From Rubrivivax sp. (GTDB lineage: Bacteria; Pseudomonadota; Gammaproteobacteria; Burkholderiales; Burkholderiaceae_C), in the NCBI GenBank assembly GCA_030693565.1, contig JAUYAJ010000052.1, forward strand, positions 1 through 23,261: 23,261 nucleotides of DNA, read 5' to 3'. The translations under genes and the position numbers were made by a program. Below are positions 7,687-15,434 of the stretch, piece after piece. The notes under the pieces were generated by a model. It saw only the letters and a program-made list of their open reading frames with translations. It did not search any database and was not told the origin of the DNA. The number at the start of each line of letters is the position of its first letter. Position 1 is the stretch's first letter.

Positions 7687-10326
7687 ATGAAAACGAGCGT
7701 GATTGATGTGAGCGACATGCTGTCGGTGCTCAGCGTGCCGGGCGTTGAAGAGCGCATCGGCGAGGTGCCGGGTGTCGAGAGCGTCACCGTCAATCACGCC
7801 GCGGCAACGCCCACCGTGCGCTATGACGAAACGCGACTCCGTGTGGGCGATAACAACTCGGACGATCGGCAACGTGGGTTCGCGGAGGCGGCGGCGGCAA
7901 GCGCGCCGACGTCGACGCCGACGCCGACGCCCAGTGTCGAGTCCGAGCCTGGGGGGCAGGCGCCGGTGCAACAACCGCCAGTCCCCTCCGCTGCGAAGGA
8001 CGCGGAGAACATGGCGCCGACAGCTCCCGAGAAGGACGCCGCGCCGTCAACGCCGGCTGCCACCGCGCCAAAGGATGCCGGGTCTGGCGCTCCGCCAGAG
8101 CCCGCCGCCCCGTCCGCCGCTGCAGTTCCCGCCGAGGGGCCCGCCGACACGAAGGCAGCCACCGGGCACGAAGGTCATGAGGGCCATGACGACCATGCGG
8201 CGCCCGATTCACCACCCTCCGAAGCCGCACCCGCCACGCCGAAAGCGACCGGAAAGGCGCCTGCCGCGGGCGCAGACCACCACGCCCACATGGCCGCGGA
8301 CTTCCGCAATCGGTTCTGGATATCGCTGGCGCTGACGCTGCCGATTCTGGTGCTGTCGCCCATGCTGCAGGCCCTGGTGGGGCTGCGCGAGGTCATCGGT
8401 TTCCCCGGCGATGTGTACGTCTTGTTCGCCCTGGCGTCCGCGGTCTTCTGGTATGGCGGCTGGCCGTTCCTCAAAGGATTCGTCGAGGAGGTGAAGACCC
8501 GTCGGCCCGGAATGATGACGCTGGTCGCCGTGGCCATCACGACAGCCTATCTCTACAGCAGCGCCGTCGTCTTCGGCCTGGCCGGCAAGATGTTCTTCTG
8601 GGAGCTGGCCTCGCTCGTCGACATCATGCTGCTGGGCCACTGGATCGAGATGAAGTCGGTGATGGGCGCCTCCAAGGCCCTTGAAGCGTTGGCCAAGCTG
8701 ATGCCCTCAGATGCCCACAAACTGATGCCCGACGGCAGCGTGAAGGACGTGCCGCTGGGCGAGTTGGCGGTGGGCGACAAGGTCCTCATCAAGCCCGGCG
8801 AGAAGGTGCCCGCTGACGGCGTGGTCGTGGCAGGTAAGAGTTCGGTCGACGAGGCGATGCTGACCGGCGAGTCGACGCCCGTGAGCAAGGAAACCGGCGC
8901 GAAGCTGATCGGCGGCGCCATCAACGGGGAAGGGTCGTTGACCATCGAGGTCAAGGGCACCGGCAAGGACTCGTTTCTGTCGCAGGTCATCGAGCTCGTC
9001 AAGCAAGCACAGGAAAGCAAGTCGAAGACCCAGGACCTGGCCAACACGGCGGCAATGTGGCTGACCCTCATCGCCCTGGCCGGTGGCTTGATCACCTTCT
9101 TTGTCTGGCAGGTCATCGTGGGCCAGGACTTCGCCTTTGCCATCGAACGCACCGTGACGGTGATGGTCATCGCCTGCCCGCATGCGCTGGGCCTGGCGGT
9201 ACCGCTGGTGGTGGCCGTGTCCACCGCACTGGCCGCTCAGAACGGCTTGCTGATCCGCAACCGTGTCGCCTTCGAAGGCGCGCGCAATCTGCAGGCCGTG
9301 ATCTTCGACAAGACCGGCACGCTGACCGAGGGCCGATTCGGCGTCACCGAGACGTTGCTGCTGGGCGACGGCATCGACGAAGAGACGCTGCGCAGCTACG
9401 CGGCGTCGGTGGATGCGAACTCGGCGCACCCGATTGCCAAGGCGATTGCCGCCGCATCGGACAAGTTGCTGCCGGTCGAGGGCTTCAACAGCCTTACCGG
9501 CAAGGGCGCCGAAGGTCGGGTCGAAGGCAAGGACGTCAAGGTGGTCAGCCCCGGTTACCTGCGCGACCAGAACATAGCGCTCACCGACCCGCGCATCGAG
9601 CCGCTGCAAGCCCAGGGCAAGACCGTCGTGTTTGTGCTGGTGGACGGCCAGTTGAAAGGGGCCATTGCGCTGGCCGACATCGTCAGGCCCGAGGCGAAGC
9701 AGGCCATCGCTGCGCTCAAGGCACAGGGCATCCGCTGCCTGATGCTGACAGGCGACAACAAGGCGACGGCCAAGTGGGTGTCGGACCAGGTCGGACTGGA
9801 TGAATACTTCGCCGAAGTGCTGCCCCAGGACAAGGCGGCCAAGGTGAAGGAAGTGCAGGCGCGGGGCGTGCGCGTGGCCATGACCGGCGACGGCGTCAAC
9901 GATGCGCCGGCGCTGGCCCAGGCCGACGTGGGCATCGCCATCGGGGCGGGCTCCGACGTGGCGGTCGAGACCGCGGACGTCATCCTGGTGCGTAGCAATC
10001 CACTCGACGTGGTGGCCATCATCGAACTCTCGCGGGCCACCTACCGAAAAATGATCCAGAACCTGGTCTGGGCGACGGGCTACAACGTCGTCGCCATTCC
10101 GCTGGCCGCGGGCGCGGCGTACGCCTGGGGCGTGCTGCTCACCCCTGCGCTGGGCGCTGTGCTGATGTCCGCCAGCACCGTGATCGTGGCCGTCAATGCG
10201 CGCTTGTTGCGGCTGAACATGGCCTCGGGCAAGGAAGCCAGCGAAGCCGAAACTTCGAGTCATGCGCAGCCTGCCGCCGCCGACGATCAAATGGCCGCGC
10301 AGACACCCGCCGGCAAGCGGGCCTGA
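7687..10326 (+). CDS. copB: P1B-3 type heavy-metal ATPase (CopB-like) with degenerate HMA domain
   Basis: An 879-residue metal-exporting P-type ATPase. The CPH motif (497-499, in ACPHALGL) and the last-helix MSAST pattern (LMSASTVIV) are signatures of the P1B-3 group, linked with Cu(II)/Cu(I)/Ag export. Also visible are TGES (393-396), the phosphorylated Asp541 in DKTGT, the SAHP motif (His581-Pro582) and GDGVNDA (734-740). The first 55 residues look like an HMA metal-binding fold, but the expected Cys-x-x-Cys is Ser13-x-x-Ser16. A 130-residue Pro/Ala-rich linker follows, with His clusters (GHEGHEGHDDH at 160-170, DHHAHM at 197-202) typical of P1B-3 enzymes. The ATG at 7687 follows a GGAGA site; the longer frame upstream is not supported. 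No MerR-type promoter was seen before it. Confidence 0.92.
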   Translation: MKTSVIDVSDMLSVLSVPGVEERIGEVPGVESVTVNHAAATPTVRYDETRLRVGDNNSDDRQRGFAEAAAASAPTSTPTPTPSVESEPGGQAPVQQPPVPSAAKDAENMAPTAPEKDAAPSTPAATAPKDAGSGAPPEPAAPSAAAVPAEGPADTKAATGHEGHEGHDDHAAPDSPPSEAAPATPKATGKAPAAGADHHAHMAADFRNRFWISLALTLPILVLSPMLQALVGLREVIGFPGDVYVLFALASAVFWYGGWPFLKGFVEEVKTRRPGMMTLVAVAITTAYLYSSAVVFGLAGKMFFWELASLVDIMLLGHWIEMKSVMGASKALEALAKLMPSDAHKLMPDGSVKDVPLGELAVGDKVLIKPGEKVPADGVVVAGKSSVDEAMLTGESTPVSKETGAKLIGGAINGEGSLTIEVKGTGKDSFLSQVIELVKQAQESKSKTQDLANTAAMWLTLIALAGGLITFFVWQVIVGQDFAFAIERTVTVMVIACPHALGLAVPLVVAVSTALAAQNGLLIRNRVAFEGARNLQAVIFDKTGTLTEGRFGVTETLLLGDGIDEETLRSYAASVDANSAHPIAKAIAAASDKLLPVEGFNSLTGKGAEGRVEGKDVKVVSPGYLRDQNIALTDPRIEPLQAQGKTVVFVLVDGQLKGAIALADIVRPEAKQAIAALKAQGIRCLMLTGDNKATAKWVSDQVGLDEYFAEVLPQDKAAKVKEVQARGVRVAMTGDGVNDAPALAQADVGIAIGAGSDVAVETADVILVRSNPLDVVAIIELSRATYRKMIQNLVWATGYNVVAIPLAAGAAYAWGVLLTPALGAVLMSASTVIVAVNARLLRLNMASGKEASEAETSSHAQPAAADDQMAAQTPAGKRA

Positions 10327-10709
10327 GCGCTCGGGATAGGTGACGCCGGGCACAAATCTGCTTGACGCGCCGATGTCGTTGAAGGTGCGCACCGTCCTGT
10401 TGACGGTCTATGCCGGCAGCGCGGCCGACTTGCTGAGGCGCCCAGGCAAACTGCAGGCATCACAACTGGCGAGGGCGCGCGGGGTGCCGGGAGCCACAGA
10501 TGTTCGGTAGCGCACGGACAAACCGTCCGAAGGGCAAGACCATGCGAGACATCGCACCGGCCGTGGGTCGGGCCGTCCGACCTGGAGCATCCGATGCCGT
10601 CCTTGCGCCACAGTCCAATCGGCCACAGAGGCATATCGCTAGCCGCCCTGTACGCCAGCGCCTTGGCGCTTGCATCTGGAAAAGCCCGAAACCAGGATGG
10701 CGTCCGTCC
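10327..10709. other. Intergenic region with no supported gene
   Basis: This 383-base gap lies between the CopB-like ATPase and the FMN-reductase-like gene. The plus strand holds one possible 45-codon frame (10373-10510, beginning MSLKVRTVLLTVYAGSAADL), but it has no ribosome site and no family I recognise. Long antisense frames here are GC-rich shadows. An AGCGCC-TT-GGCGCT palindrome lies at 10657-10670. No clear promoter or terminator was found. Confidence 0.5.
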
Positions 10710-11780
10710 ATGACCAAGATCCGCACTGGACAGGCACCGGCGTCGTTGACACGTGAGCAGTTCCACGATCGTTTCATCGTGCGTTTCTACGACCCCGCGT
10801 TCGAAGCAGAACGCGAGGCCATCTCCCGGCTCGAAGCCATCGCATGGGACGCTGTTCAAGAGGGCCGCAAGTCGCCACTGACGCGCCCGGCCGGCCGTGG
10901 CTTCGCCGATCCCGACCATGAAGTTTCGGTGCAGTGGCTGGACACCCGAAAGCGTCTAAAGGCGGCTCAGAAGCTCTGGGGCGACAGCACGGCGCCGTCG
11001 CGCGTGCTGCTGGTCTGTGGCAGCGCGCGCAACGACGGCACCTGTCCGGGCGAGGTGTCCAAGTCCTGGCGCCTGACCGAGTTGGCGCAAAGCGTCGTCG
11101 AGCGCGCCGGTATGCAGGCGGATGTGCTGGATCTGAGCCTCGTCACCTCGGAGTACGGCCGCAATATCCACCCGTGCAAGGGTTGCGTGTCCAGCGCCAT
11201 GCCCTTGTGCCACTGGCCGTGCAGTTGCTACCCCAACCACGCGTTGAACCAGGCCGAGGACTGGATGGCCGAGATCTACGAGCGATGGGTGGCGGCCCAC
11301 GCCGTGATCATCCTGGCGCCGACCTACTGGTACCAGTCGCCGAGCCCGCTGAAGCTGATGATCGACCGCATGGTCTGCGCCGATGGCGGCAACCCTGATC
11401 CGACGACGACCCACGGCAAGCATGTGGCCCAGGCCAAGGCCATCGAGCAGCAGGGCTGGGACTTCCCCAAGCACGTGGCCGGTCGCGCCTACGGTGTCGT
11501 GGTGCACGGCGACGTGGCCGGCGTGGAGGCGCACCGGCGCAACCTCACCGACTGGCTGGAGTGGATGGGGCTGATCGACGCCGGCGCAGCGTCCAAGCTC
11601 GACCGCTACATCGGCTACTACGAGCCCTACTACAGCAGCCATGACGCGCTCGACAAGGACAAAGCGGTGCAGGAAGAAGCGCGCAATGTGGCCCGGTCGG
11701 TGGTTCAGGCCGTGAAGTTGCTGCGCGCCGCAAAGCTGAGCCAGCCGGACAAGCAGGTGAAGTGGCCACGCACGAAGTAA
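10710..11780 (+). CDS. NADPH-dependent FMN-reductase / flavodoxin-fold protein with cysteine cluster
   Basis: A 356-residue protein whose residues 97-300 have the flavodoxin-like fold of the NAD(P)H-dependent FMN reductase family. VLLVCGSARNDGTCPGE (99-115) forms the flavin-phosphate loop, and APTYWYQSPSPLKLMIDR (203-220) is the family's second flavin contact. An unusual N-terminal helical extension of about 95 residues precedes it. Between the two motifs is a cysteine-rich stretch, HPCKGCVSSAMPLCHWPCSC (154-173), with Cys at 156, 159, 167, 171 and 173, which could bind an Fe-S cluster or a metal ion. The start at 10710 is the last ATG before the conserved part; the open frame reaches further back without support. 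It precedes OsmC with a short gap, and a redox role in metal or oxidative stress is inferred. Confidence 0.8.
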   Translation: MTKIRTGQAPASLTREQFHDRFIVRFYDPAFEAEREAISRLEAIAWDAVQEGRKSPLTRPAGRGFADPDHEVSVQWLDTRKRLKAAQKLWGDSTAPSRVLLVCGSARNDGTCPGEVSKSWRLTELAQSVVERAGMQADVLDLSLVTSEYGRNIHPCKGCVSSAMPLCHWPCSCYPNHALNQAEDWMAEIYERWVAAHAVIILAPTYWYQSPSPLKLMIDRMVCADGGNPDPTTTHGKHVAQAKAIEQQGWDFPKHVAGRAYGVVVHGDVAGVEAHRRNLTDWLEWMGLIDAGAASKLDRYIGYYEPYYSSHDALDKDKAVQEEARNVARSVVQAVKLLRAAKLSQPDKQVKWPRTK

Positions 11781-11812
11781 ACTCCCCGTCAGCGCAGCCG
11801 AAAGGATTCGCC

Positions 11813-12271
11813 ATGACCGAGAAGTCTGCAAGCGTTCTCTGGAATGGGGCCGCACAGGAAGGCGTTGGCAAGGTCAGCACCGAGTCCGGGGCGCTGATGG
11901 ACTACCCCTACGGATCTGCCAGCCGCTTCGGCGACGACCGCCGCGGCACGAACCCCGAAGAGCTTCTCGGTGCTGCACATGCCGCCTGTTTCACGATGGC
12001 GTTTTCGTTCGCCTGTGAGAAGGCGGGGTTTGCCACTGCAGCAGTCGACACGCAGGCCCATGTGCGCCTTGCGCCTGAAGGCGAAGGCTTCGTGATCGAC
12101 AGAATCGCCCTGACCTTGTCGGCCATGGTGCCGGGGATCGACGAAGCCCGGTTCCAGGCCATCGCCCTGTCTGCCAAACGCGACTGCCCGCTTTCCAAAG
12201 CGCTGGCGAGCGTGGCTGAGATCACTCTGCTGGCCAGCTTGCAGTCTGGCGTGCCGCGGGCTGCAGCGTGA
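11813..12271 (+). CDS. osmC: OsmC-family peroxiredoxin
   Basis: A 152-residue OsmC protein that reduces organic hydroperoxides using two cysteines. The peroxidatic Cys59 sits in AAHAACFTMAFS and the resolving Cys125 in RDCPLSKAL, both in the classical OsmC context, and the N-terminal strand SASVLWNG is typical. The length is normal for the family (about 140-155). The ATG at 11813 is preceded by AAAGGA at a good distance; a longer in-frame start would overlap the previous stop. It lies about 30 bases after the FMN-reductase-like gene and is probably co-transcribed. It would protect against peroxides, which copper can generate. Confidence 0.93.
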   Translation: MTEKSASVLWNGAAQEGVGKVSTESGALMDYPYGSASRFGDDRRGTNPEELLGAAHAACFTMAFSFACEKAGFATAAVDTQAHVRLAPEGEGFVIDRIALTLSAMVPGIDEARFQAIALSAKRDCPLSKALASVAEITLLASLQSGVPRAAA

Positions 12272-12377
12272 CGCCCGCCGATTCCACGGTTCTCCGGAAA
12301 TGGGGTTGGCGCTCGCCGACCACATGCTGGGCGACGCACTCGCCACCTTGGCACTGAACGTTTCCAGGAGTTGAACC

Positions 12378-12452
12378 ATGAATCGAATCATTTACCTCGT
12401 TGGCCTTGTCGTCATCATCTTGTTCATCGCCGGGTATTTCGGCTTGCGTTGA
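12378..12452 (+). CDS. 24-residue single-helix membrane peptide
   Basis: A very short gene: ATG, 24 codons and TGA, with an AGGAG ribosome site seven bases before the start. The peptide begins MNRIIYLVGLVVIILF and ends GYFGLR, a single transmembrane helix with Arg at both ends. Peptides of the form MNRIIYxVGLVVIVLFxxxFFGLR are found as tiny hypothetical proteins in many Proteobacteria, so I take it as real. Function is unknown. It lies between osmC and lemA, next to hairpin-forming DNA. Confidence 0.62.
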   Translation: MNRIIYLVGLVVIILFIAGYFGLR

Positions 12453-12459
12453 GGGTAGA

Positions 12460-12502
12460 GGCGGGACGCACCCGCCGCCAATCTGGCCAGACAGCTGGCC
12501 AG
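12460..12502 (+). terminator. Two adjacent GC-rich hairpins after the small peptide gene
   Basis: The first hairpin is GGCGGG-acgca-CCCGCC (12460-12476), 8 bases after the stop codon of the small peptide. The second is CTGGCCAG-acag-CTGGCCAG (12483-12502), an 8-base perfect stem with a 4-base loop. Neither has a T-run, so intrinsic termination is uncertain; they could instead attenuate or stabilise the transcript before lemA. Confidence 0.35.
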
Positions 12503-12603
12503 CGCCTTGATGCGCTGCGGCGTCGGCGTGTCGATTCAGGCGAACCGTTTGCGGCCAATTTGGCGCGCTACCGCACAGACCCCGCCTGCCAGTGCGATCT
12601 AGG

Positions 12604-13233
12604 ATGGAGCGAGAACTACGGGAGAAGCTCATCAACACATCAACCATCACCATCGTCGTCGTGCTTGCCTTGCTGTTGTTGCTTGCGATGTTCGTCATCG
12701 GCCTTTACAACAAGCTGGTTGAACTGCGCAACCGCTTCAAGAACGCCTACGCGCAGATCGATGTCCAGCTCAAGCGACGCTACGACCTGATACCGAATCT
12801 GGTCAACACCGCAAAGGCCTATCTCCAGCACGAGCGAGGCACGCTCGAGGCGGTCATTGCCGCGCGCAACGCAGCTGCGTCGGCCAACGACGGCGCCGCG
12901 GCCAAGCCCGGCGATCCGGCGGCGATGAAGAAGCTGGCCGGCGCCGAAGGCCTGCTCGGCGGTGCACTCGGTCGACTGTTTGCGCTGTCTGAAGCGTATC
13001 CCGACCTGAAGGCCAACACCACCATGCTGGGGCTGATGGAGGAACTGACGTCGACAGAGAACAAGGTCGCGTTCTCTCGCCAGGCCTACAACGACGCGGT
13101 GATGGTCTACAACACGCAGCGCGAAGTCTTCCCGAGCAGCCTCATCAGTTCGAGCTTCAACTTTTCGGCTGCCGAGCTGTTCGTCGTCGAGGCCGCCGAG
13201 CAGCGCGAGCCGCCGAAGGTGGCGTTCACCTGA
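12604..13233 (+). CDS. lemA: LemA family membrane protein
   Basis: A 209-residue LemA protein: a short N terminus, one transmembrane helix (about residues 13-34, rich in V, L and I), then the hallmark cytosol- or periplasm-facing helical domain beginning YNKLVELRNRFKNAYAQIDV and QLKRRYDLIPNLV. The C-terminal part has AYNDAVMVYNTQREVFPSS and ends AEQREPPKVAF, as usual. The exact start is uncertain: ATG 12604 is used, a GTG lies four codons upstream (12592), and neither has a strong ribosome site. LemA is commonly paired with M48 peptidases, as here (26 bases to the next gene). The molecular role of LemA is not established; envelope stress is the usual association. Confidence 0.92.
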   Translation: MERELREKLINTSTITIVVVLALLLLLAMFVIGLYNKLVELRNRFKNAYAQIDVQLKRRYDLIPNLVNTAKAYLQHERGTLEAVIAARNAAASANDGAAAKPGDPAAMKKLAGAEGLLGGALGRLFALSEAYPDLKANTTMLGLMEELTSTENKVAFSRQAYNDAVMVYNTQREVFPSSLISSSFNFSAAELFVVEAAEQREPPKVAFT

Positions 13234-13259
13234 TGCGGCACGCAGCCAGGCCCTGAGCC

Positions 13260-14282
13260 ATGGACTTCTTCGGGCAGCAGGACAAGGCGAGGACAAAGAC
13301 GACGGTGCTGGTGGTGTACTTCGTCATCGCCATCGTCTTCATCATCGCATCGGTCTATCTGGCCAGCCTGCTGATCTTCCACTTCACGCAGGCCCAGCAG
13401 CAGCCCGGTGTGGCGCTGCCCGCGCTGGTGCTTTGGGATCCACGGCTGTTCGGCCTGGTCGTGGTCGGCACGCTCGGCGTTGTGCTCATTGGCAGTCTCT
13501 ACAAGACCATCGCCCTGTCCAAGGGCGGCAGCGCCGTGGCCGAGTCGCTGGGCGGGCGATTGCTTGGCACCGATCCCACCGATCCGGATGAGCGCAAGCT
13601 GCGCAATGTCGTCCAGGAGATGGCGCTGGCCGCCGGCATGCCGGTGCCCAAGATCTACGTACTCGACAAGGACAAGGGCATCAACGCCTTCGCTGCGGGC
13701 CACGCCCCGAGCGACGCCGCCATCGGCGTCACGCGCGGGTGCATGAGCCTGCTCACCCGCGATGAGCTGCAAGGGGTCATCGGCCATGAGTTCAGTCACC
13801 TGCTCAATGGCGACATGCGGCTGAACATCCGCATCATGGGCATCCTCTTCGGCATCGTCTGCCTGGCGGTCATTGGCCGCGTGCTGCTGTACACGCGTGG
13901 AGGCGGCGGCCGGGGGCGCAATCCGATGATGTTCGTGGGGTTGGCGCTGATCGTCATCGGCGCCCTGGGCATCCTGTTCGGCCGGCTGATACAGGCCGCG
14001 CTGAGCCGACAGCGCGAACTGCTGGCCGATGCCTCCGCTGTGCAGTTCACGCGCAATCCGGCGGGGCTCGCTGGCGCCTTGAAGAAGATCGGCAGTGCGG
14101 GCTCGAAGATTGACTCCGCCCACGCCAGCGAAGCCAGCCACATGTTCTTCGAAAACGGCCTGGGCAAGCCCCTCTTCGGCATGATGGCCACCCACCCGCC
14201 GCTGGAGCAACGCATTCGCGCCCTCGATCCGGAATGGGACGGCAAGTTCACTCCGGTCGGTGTTGAAAGCCGCGCGGTCTGA
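13260..14282 (+). CDS. M48 family metallopeptidase (HtpX-like), probably shortened at the C terminus
   Basis: A 340-residue inner-membrane zinc protease. Two N-terminal membrane helices (about 16-42 and 62-82), the zinc motif HEFSH (176-180), two further helices (190-212, 222-245) and the third zinc ligand Glu253 in QRELLADASA are all visible, so the catalytic core is complete. It would degrade damaged membrane proteins together with LemA. As I recall, M48 proteins paired with LemA in Burkholderiales usually continue several hundred residues beyond the THPPLEQRIRALDPEWDG segment. Here the protein stops 13 residues after that segment (FTPVGVESRAV), exactly where an unrelated gene fragment begins. 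Whether the short form is functional is unknown. Confidence 0.88.
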   Translation: MDFFGQQDKARTKTTVLVVYFVIAIVFIIASVYLASLLIFHFTQAQQQPGVALPALVLWDPRLFGLVVVGTLGVVLIGSLYKTIALSKGGSAVAESLGGRLLGTDPTDPDERKLRNVVQEMALAAGMPVPKIYVLDKDKGINAFAAGHAPSDAAIGVTRGCMSLLTRDELQGVIGHEFSHLLNGDMRLNIRIMGILFGIVCLAVIGRVLLYTRGGGGRGRNPMMFVGLALIVIGALGILFGRLIQAALSRQRELLADASAVQFTRNPAGLAGALKKIGSAGSKIDSAHASEASHMFFENGLGKPLFGMMATHPPLEQRIRALDPEWDGKFTPVGVESRAV

Positions 14283-14283
14283 A

Positions 14284-14646
14284 GCGGGCCGTCCGTGCGT
14301 TGTCGCTGCCGATGTCTACAGCGTGGCGCCGCACACGGGGCACGGCGGCTGGAACTGGTACACCGGCTCGGCGGGCTGGATGTACCGGCTGGTCGTCGAA
14401 TCGCTGCTCGGGCTGACGCTGCAAGTCGACGACGACGGCGCGCGGCTGCTGGTCAGGCCCTGCGTGCCCGCAGGGTGGACGGGCTACCGCGTCGACTACC
14501 GCTTCGGCGAGACCCCTTACACCATCGATTTCGTGCGCGCCGGCGATGCGCCGGCCTCGGTCACTGTGGACGGCGAGCTGCGGCCTGCGGGCAGCATCCC
14601 GCTGGGCGACGACGGCCGGACACACCAGGTGCGCGTGGTCCTCTGA
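14284..14646 (+). pseudogene. C-terminal fragment of a GH94 / cyclic beta-1,2-glucan synthase-type gene
   Basis: About 120 codons match the extreme C-terminal region of glycosyltransferase-36/GH94 enzymes such as the NdvB-type glucan synthase: VVAADVYSVAPHTGHGGW, WYTGSAGWMYRLVVESLLGL, then LVRPCVPAGWTGYRVDYRFG. The rest of the protein (normally well over 700 residues before this point) is absent. The fragment begins two bases after the M48 stop codon in a different reading frame, with no start codon or ribosome site of its own; the nominal start lies inside the M48 gene. The coding frame of the fragment is otherwise clean up to its natural stop, suggesting a recent rearrangement. Confidence 0.8.
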
Positions 14647-14804
14647 CGCCGTCCGCCGGGCCCCAGCCTGAACGCGGGCCGGCCCGATGGCTACGGCAGG
14701 CGCCGGGGCGGTCTGCGGCTCTTCAGAAGAAGCGCGATGCACCCGAACCCGCACAGCCCCTGCGCGGCATGGAGCTGCGAGCGGCTTGAGCGAAACTCAG
14801 CCCC

Positions 14805-15344
14805 ATGGACATCCTTGCACACAGCCTGTGGGCCGGCGTCGGCATCGCGGCACTGGGCCGGCGCCTGCCTTTCACGCGGCGAACCGCCGTGATCACGATC
14901 AGCCTCGCGGCGCTGCCCGATGTGCTGCAGATGCTTCCGGTCATCGGCTGGTGGTGGCTGGGCGACGGAACATTTGCCGCGGTTCGGGACTTCGCAATCG
15001 CAGTGCCGGGCCAGGAGCCCTTGTTGCCATCGGCGGTCTTGTTCGTTTCGCACCACTTGCACTGCACGGTACACAGCGCCGTCGTGGCAGGCCTCGTCAC
15101 GGCGCTCGTCTGGTACGTGCGACGTGCGCTGTGGATTCCATTGCTCGGCTGGTGGTCGCACATCGTGATCGACGTGTTCACCCATTCGGCGGACTACTAC
15201 GCGTCGCCGGTCCTCTATCCAATCACTGAACGCGGCTTTGACGGCATCGCGTGGAACACACCGTGGTTCTTCGTGGCCAACTATCTGGCGCTGGGTGCGG
15301 CAGGGCTCTGGGTGTGGATCAGCTTCAAGCGCGGCCGCACCTGA
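14805..15344 (+). CDS. YdjM-like membrane-bound metal-dependent hydrolase family protein
   Basis: A 179-residue integral membrane protein. Conserved histidines and aspartates at membrane edges match the YdjM/DUF457 family: AHSLWAG near the N terminus, AALPDVLQMLP, SHHLHCTVHS and WWSHIVIDVFTHS. Four or so hydrophobic segments are visible (about 28-48, 73-90, 92-122, 152-170). The family is annotated as metal-dependent hydrolases, but the substrate is unknown. The start ATG at 14805 opens the family-typical MDILAHSLWAG. It is separated from the glucan fragment by about 160 bases and ends 90 bases before the convergent tlpA-like gene. Confidence 0.8.
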   Translation: MDILAHSLWAGVGIAALGRRLPFTRRTAVITISLAALPDVLQMLPVIGWWWLGDGTFAAVRDFAIAVPGQEPLLPSAVLFVSHHLHCTVHSAVVAGLVTALVWYVRRALWIPLLGWWSHIVIDVFTHSADYYASPVLYPITERGFDGIAWNTPWFFVANYLALGAAGLWVWISFKRGRT

Positions 15345-15434
15345 CTTCGCCGCAAGCATCGACGCGGCCGAGAGCGGGTGGGTTCTTGTGGGCCTGCGCG
15401 CTCAATCCGATGGGCCAGCGGTCGCGGCAGATCG

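Noticed and set aside
7908..7935. Short gacgcc tandem repeat
   Set aside because: It only encodes the Thr-Pro run of the CopB linker; no separate role is indicated.
8707..10392. 561-codon minus-strand open frame opposite the CopB-like ATPase
   Set aside because: Antisense of a gene with all P-type ATPase motifs; no motifs of its own.
10373..10510. 45-codon plus-strand frame after the CopB-like gene
   Set aside because: No ribosome site and no family recognised; too short to support.
13107..14210. 367-codon minus-strand open frame opposite the M48 gene
   Set aside because: Antisense of the zinc protease core; no motifs.
14670..14690. GC-rich palindrome CGGGCCGGCCCG after the glucan fragment
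   Set aside because: Short, no T-run and expected by chance at this GC content.
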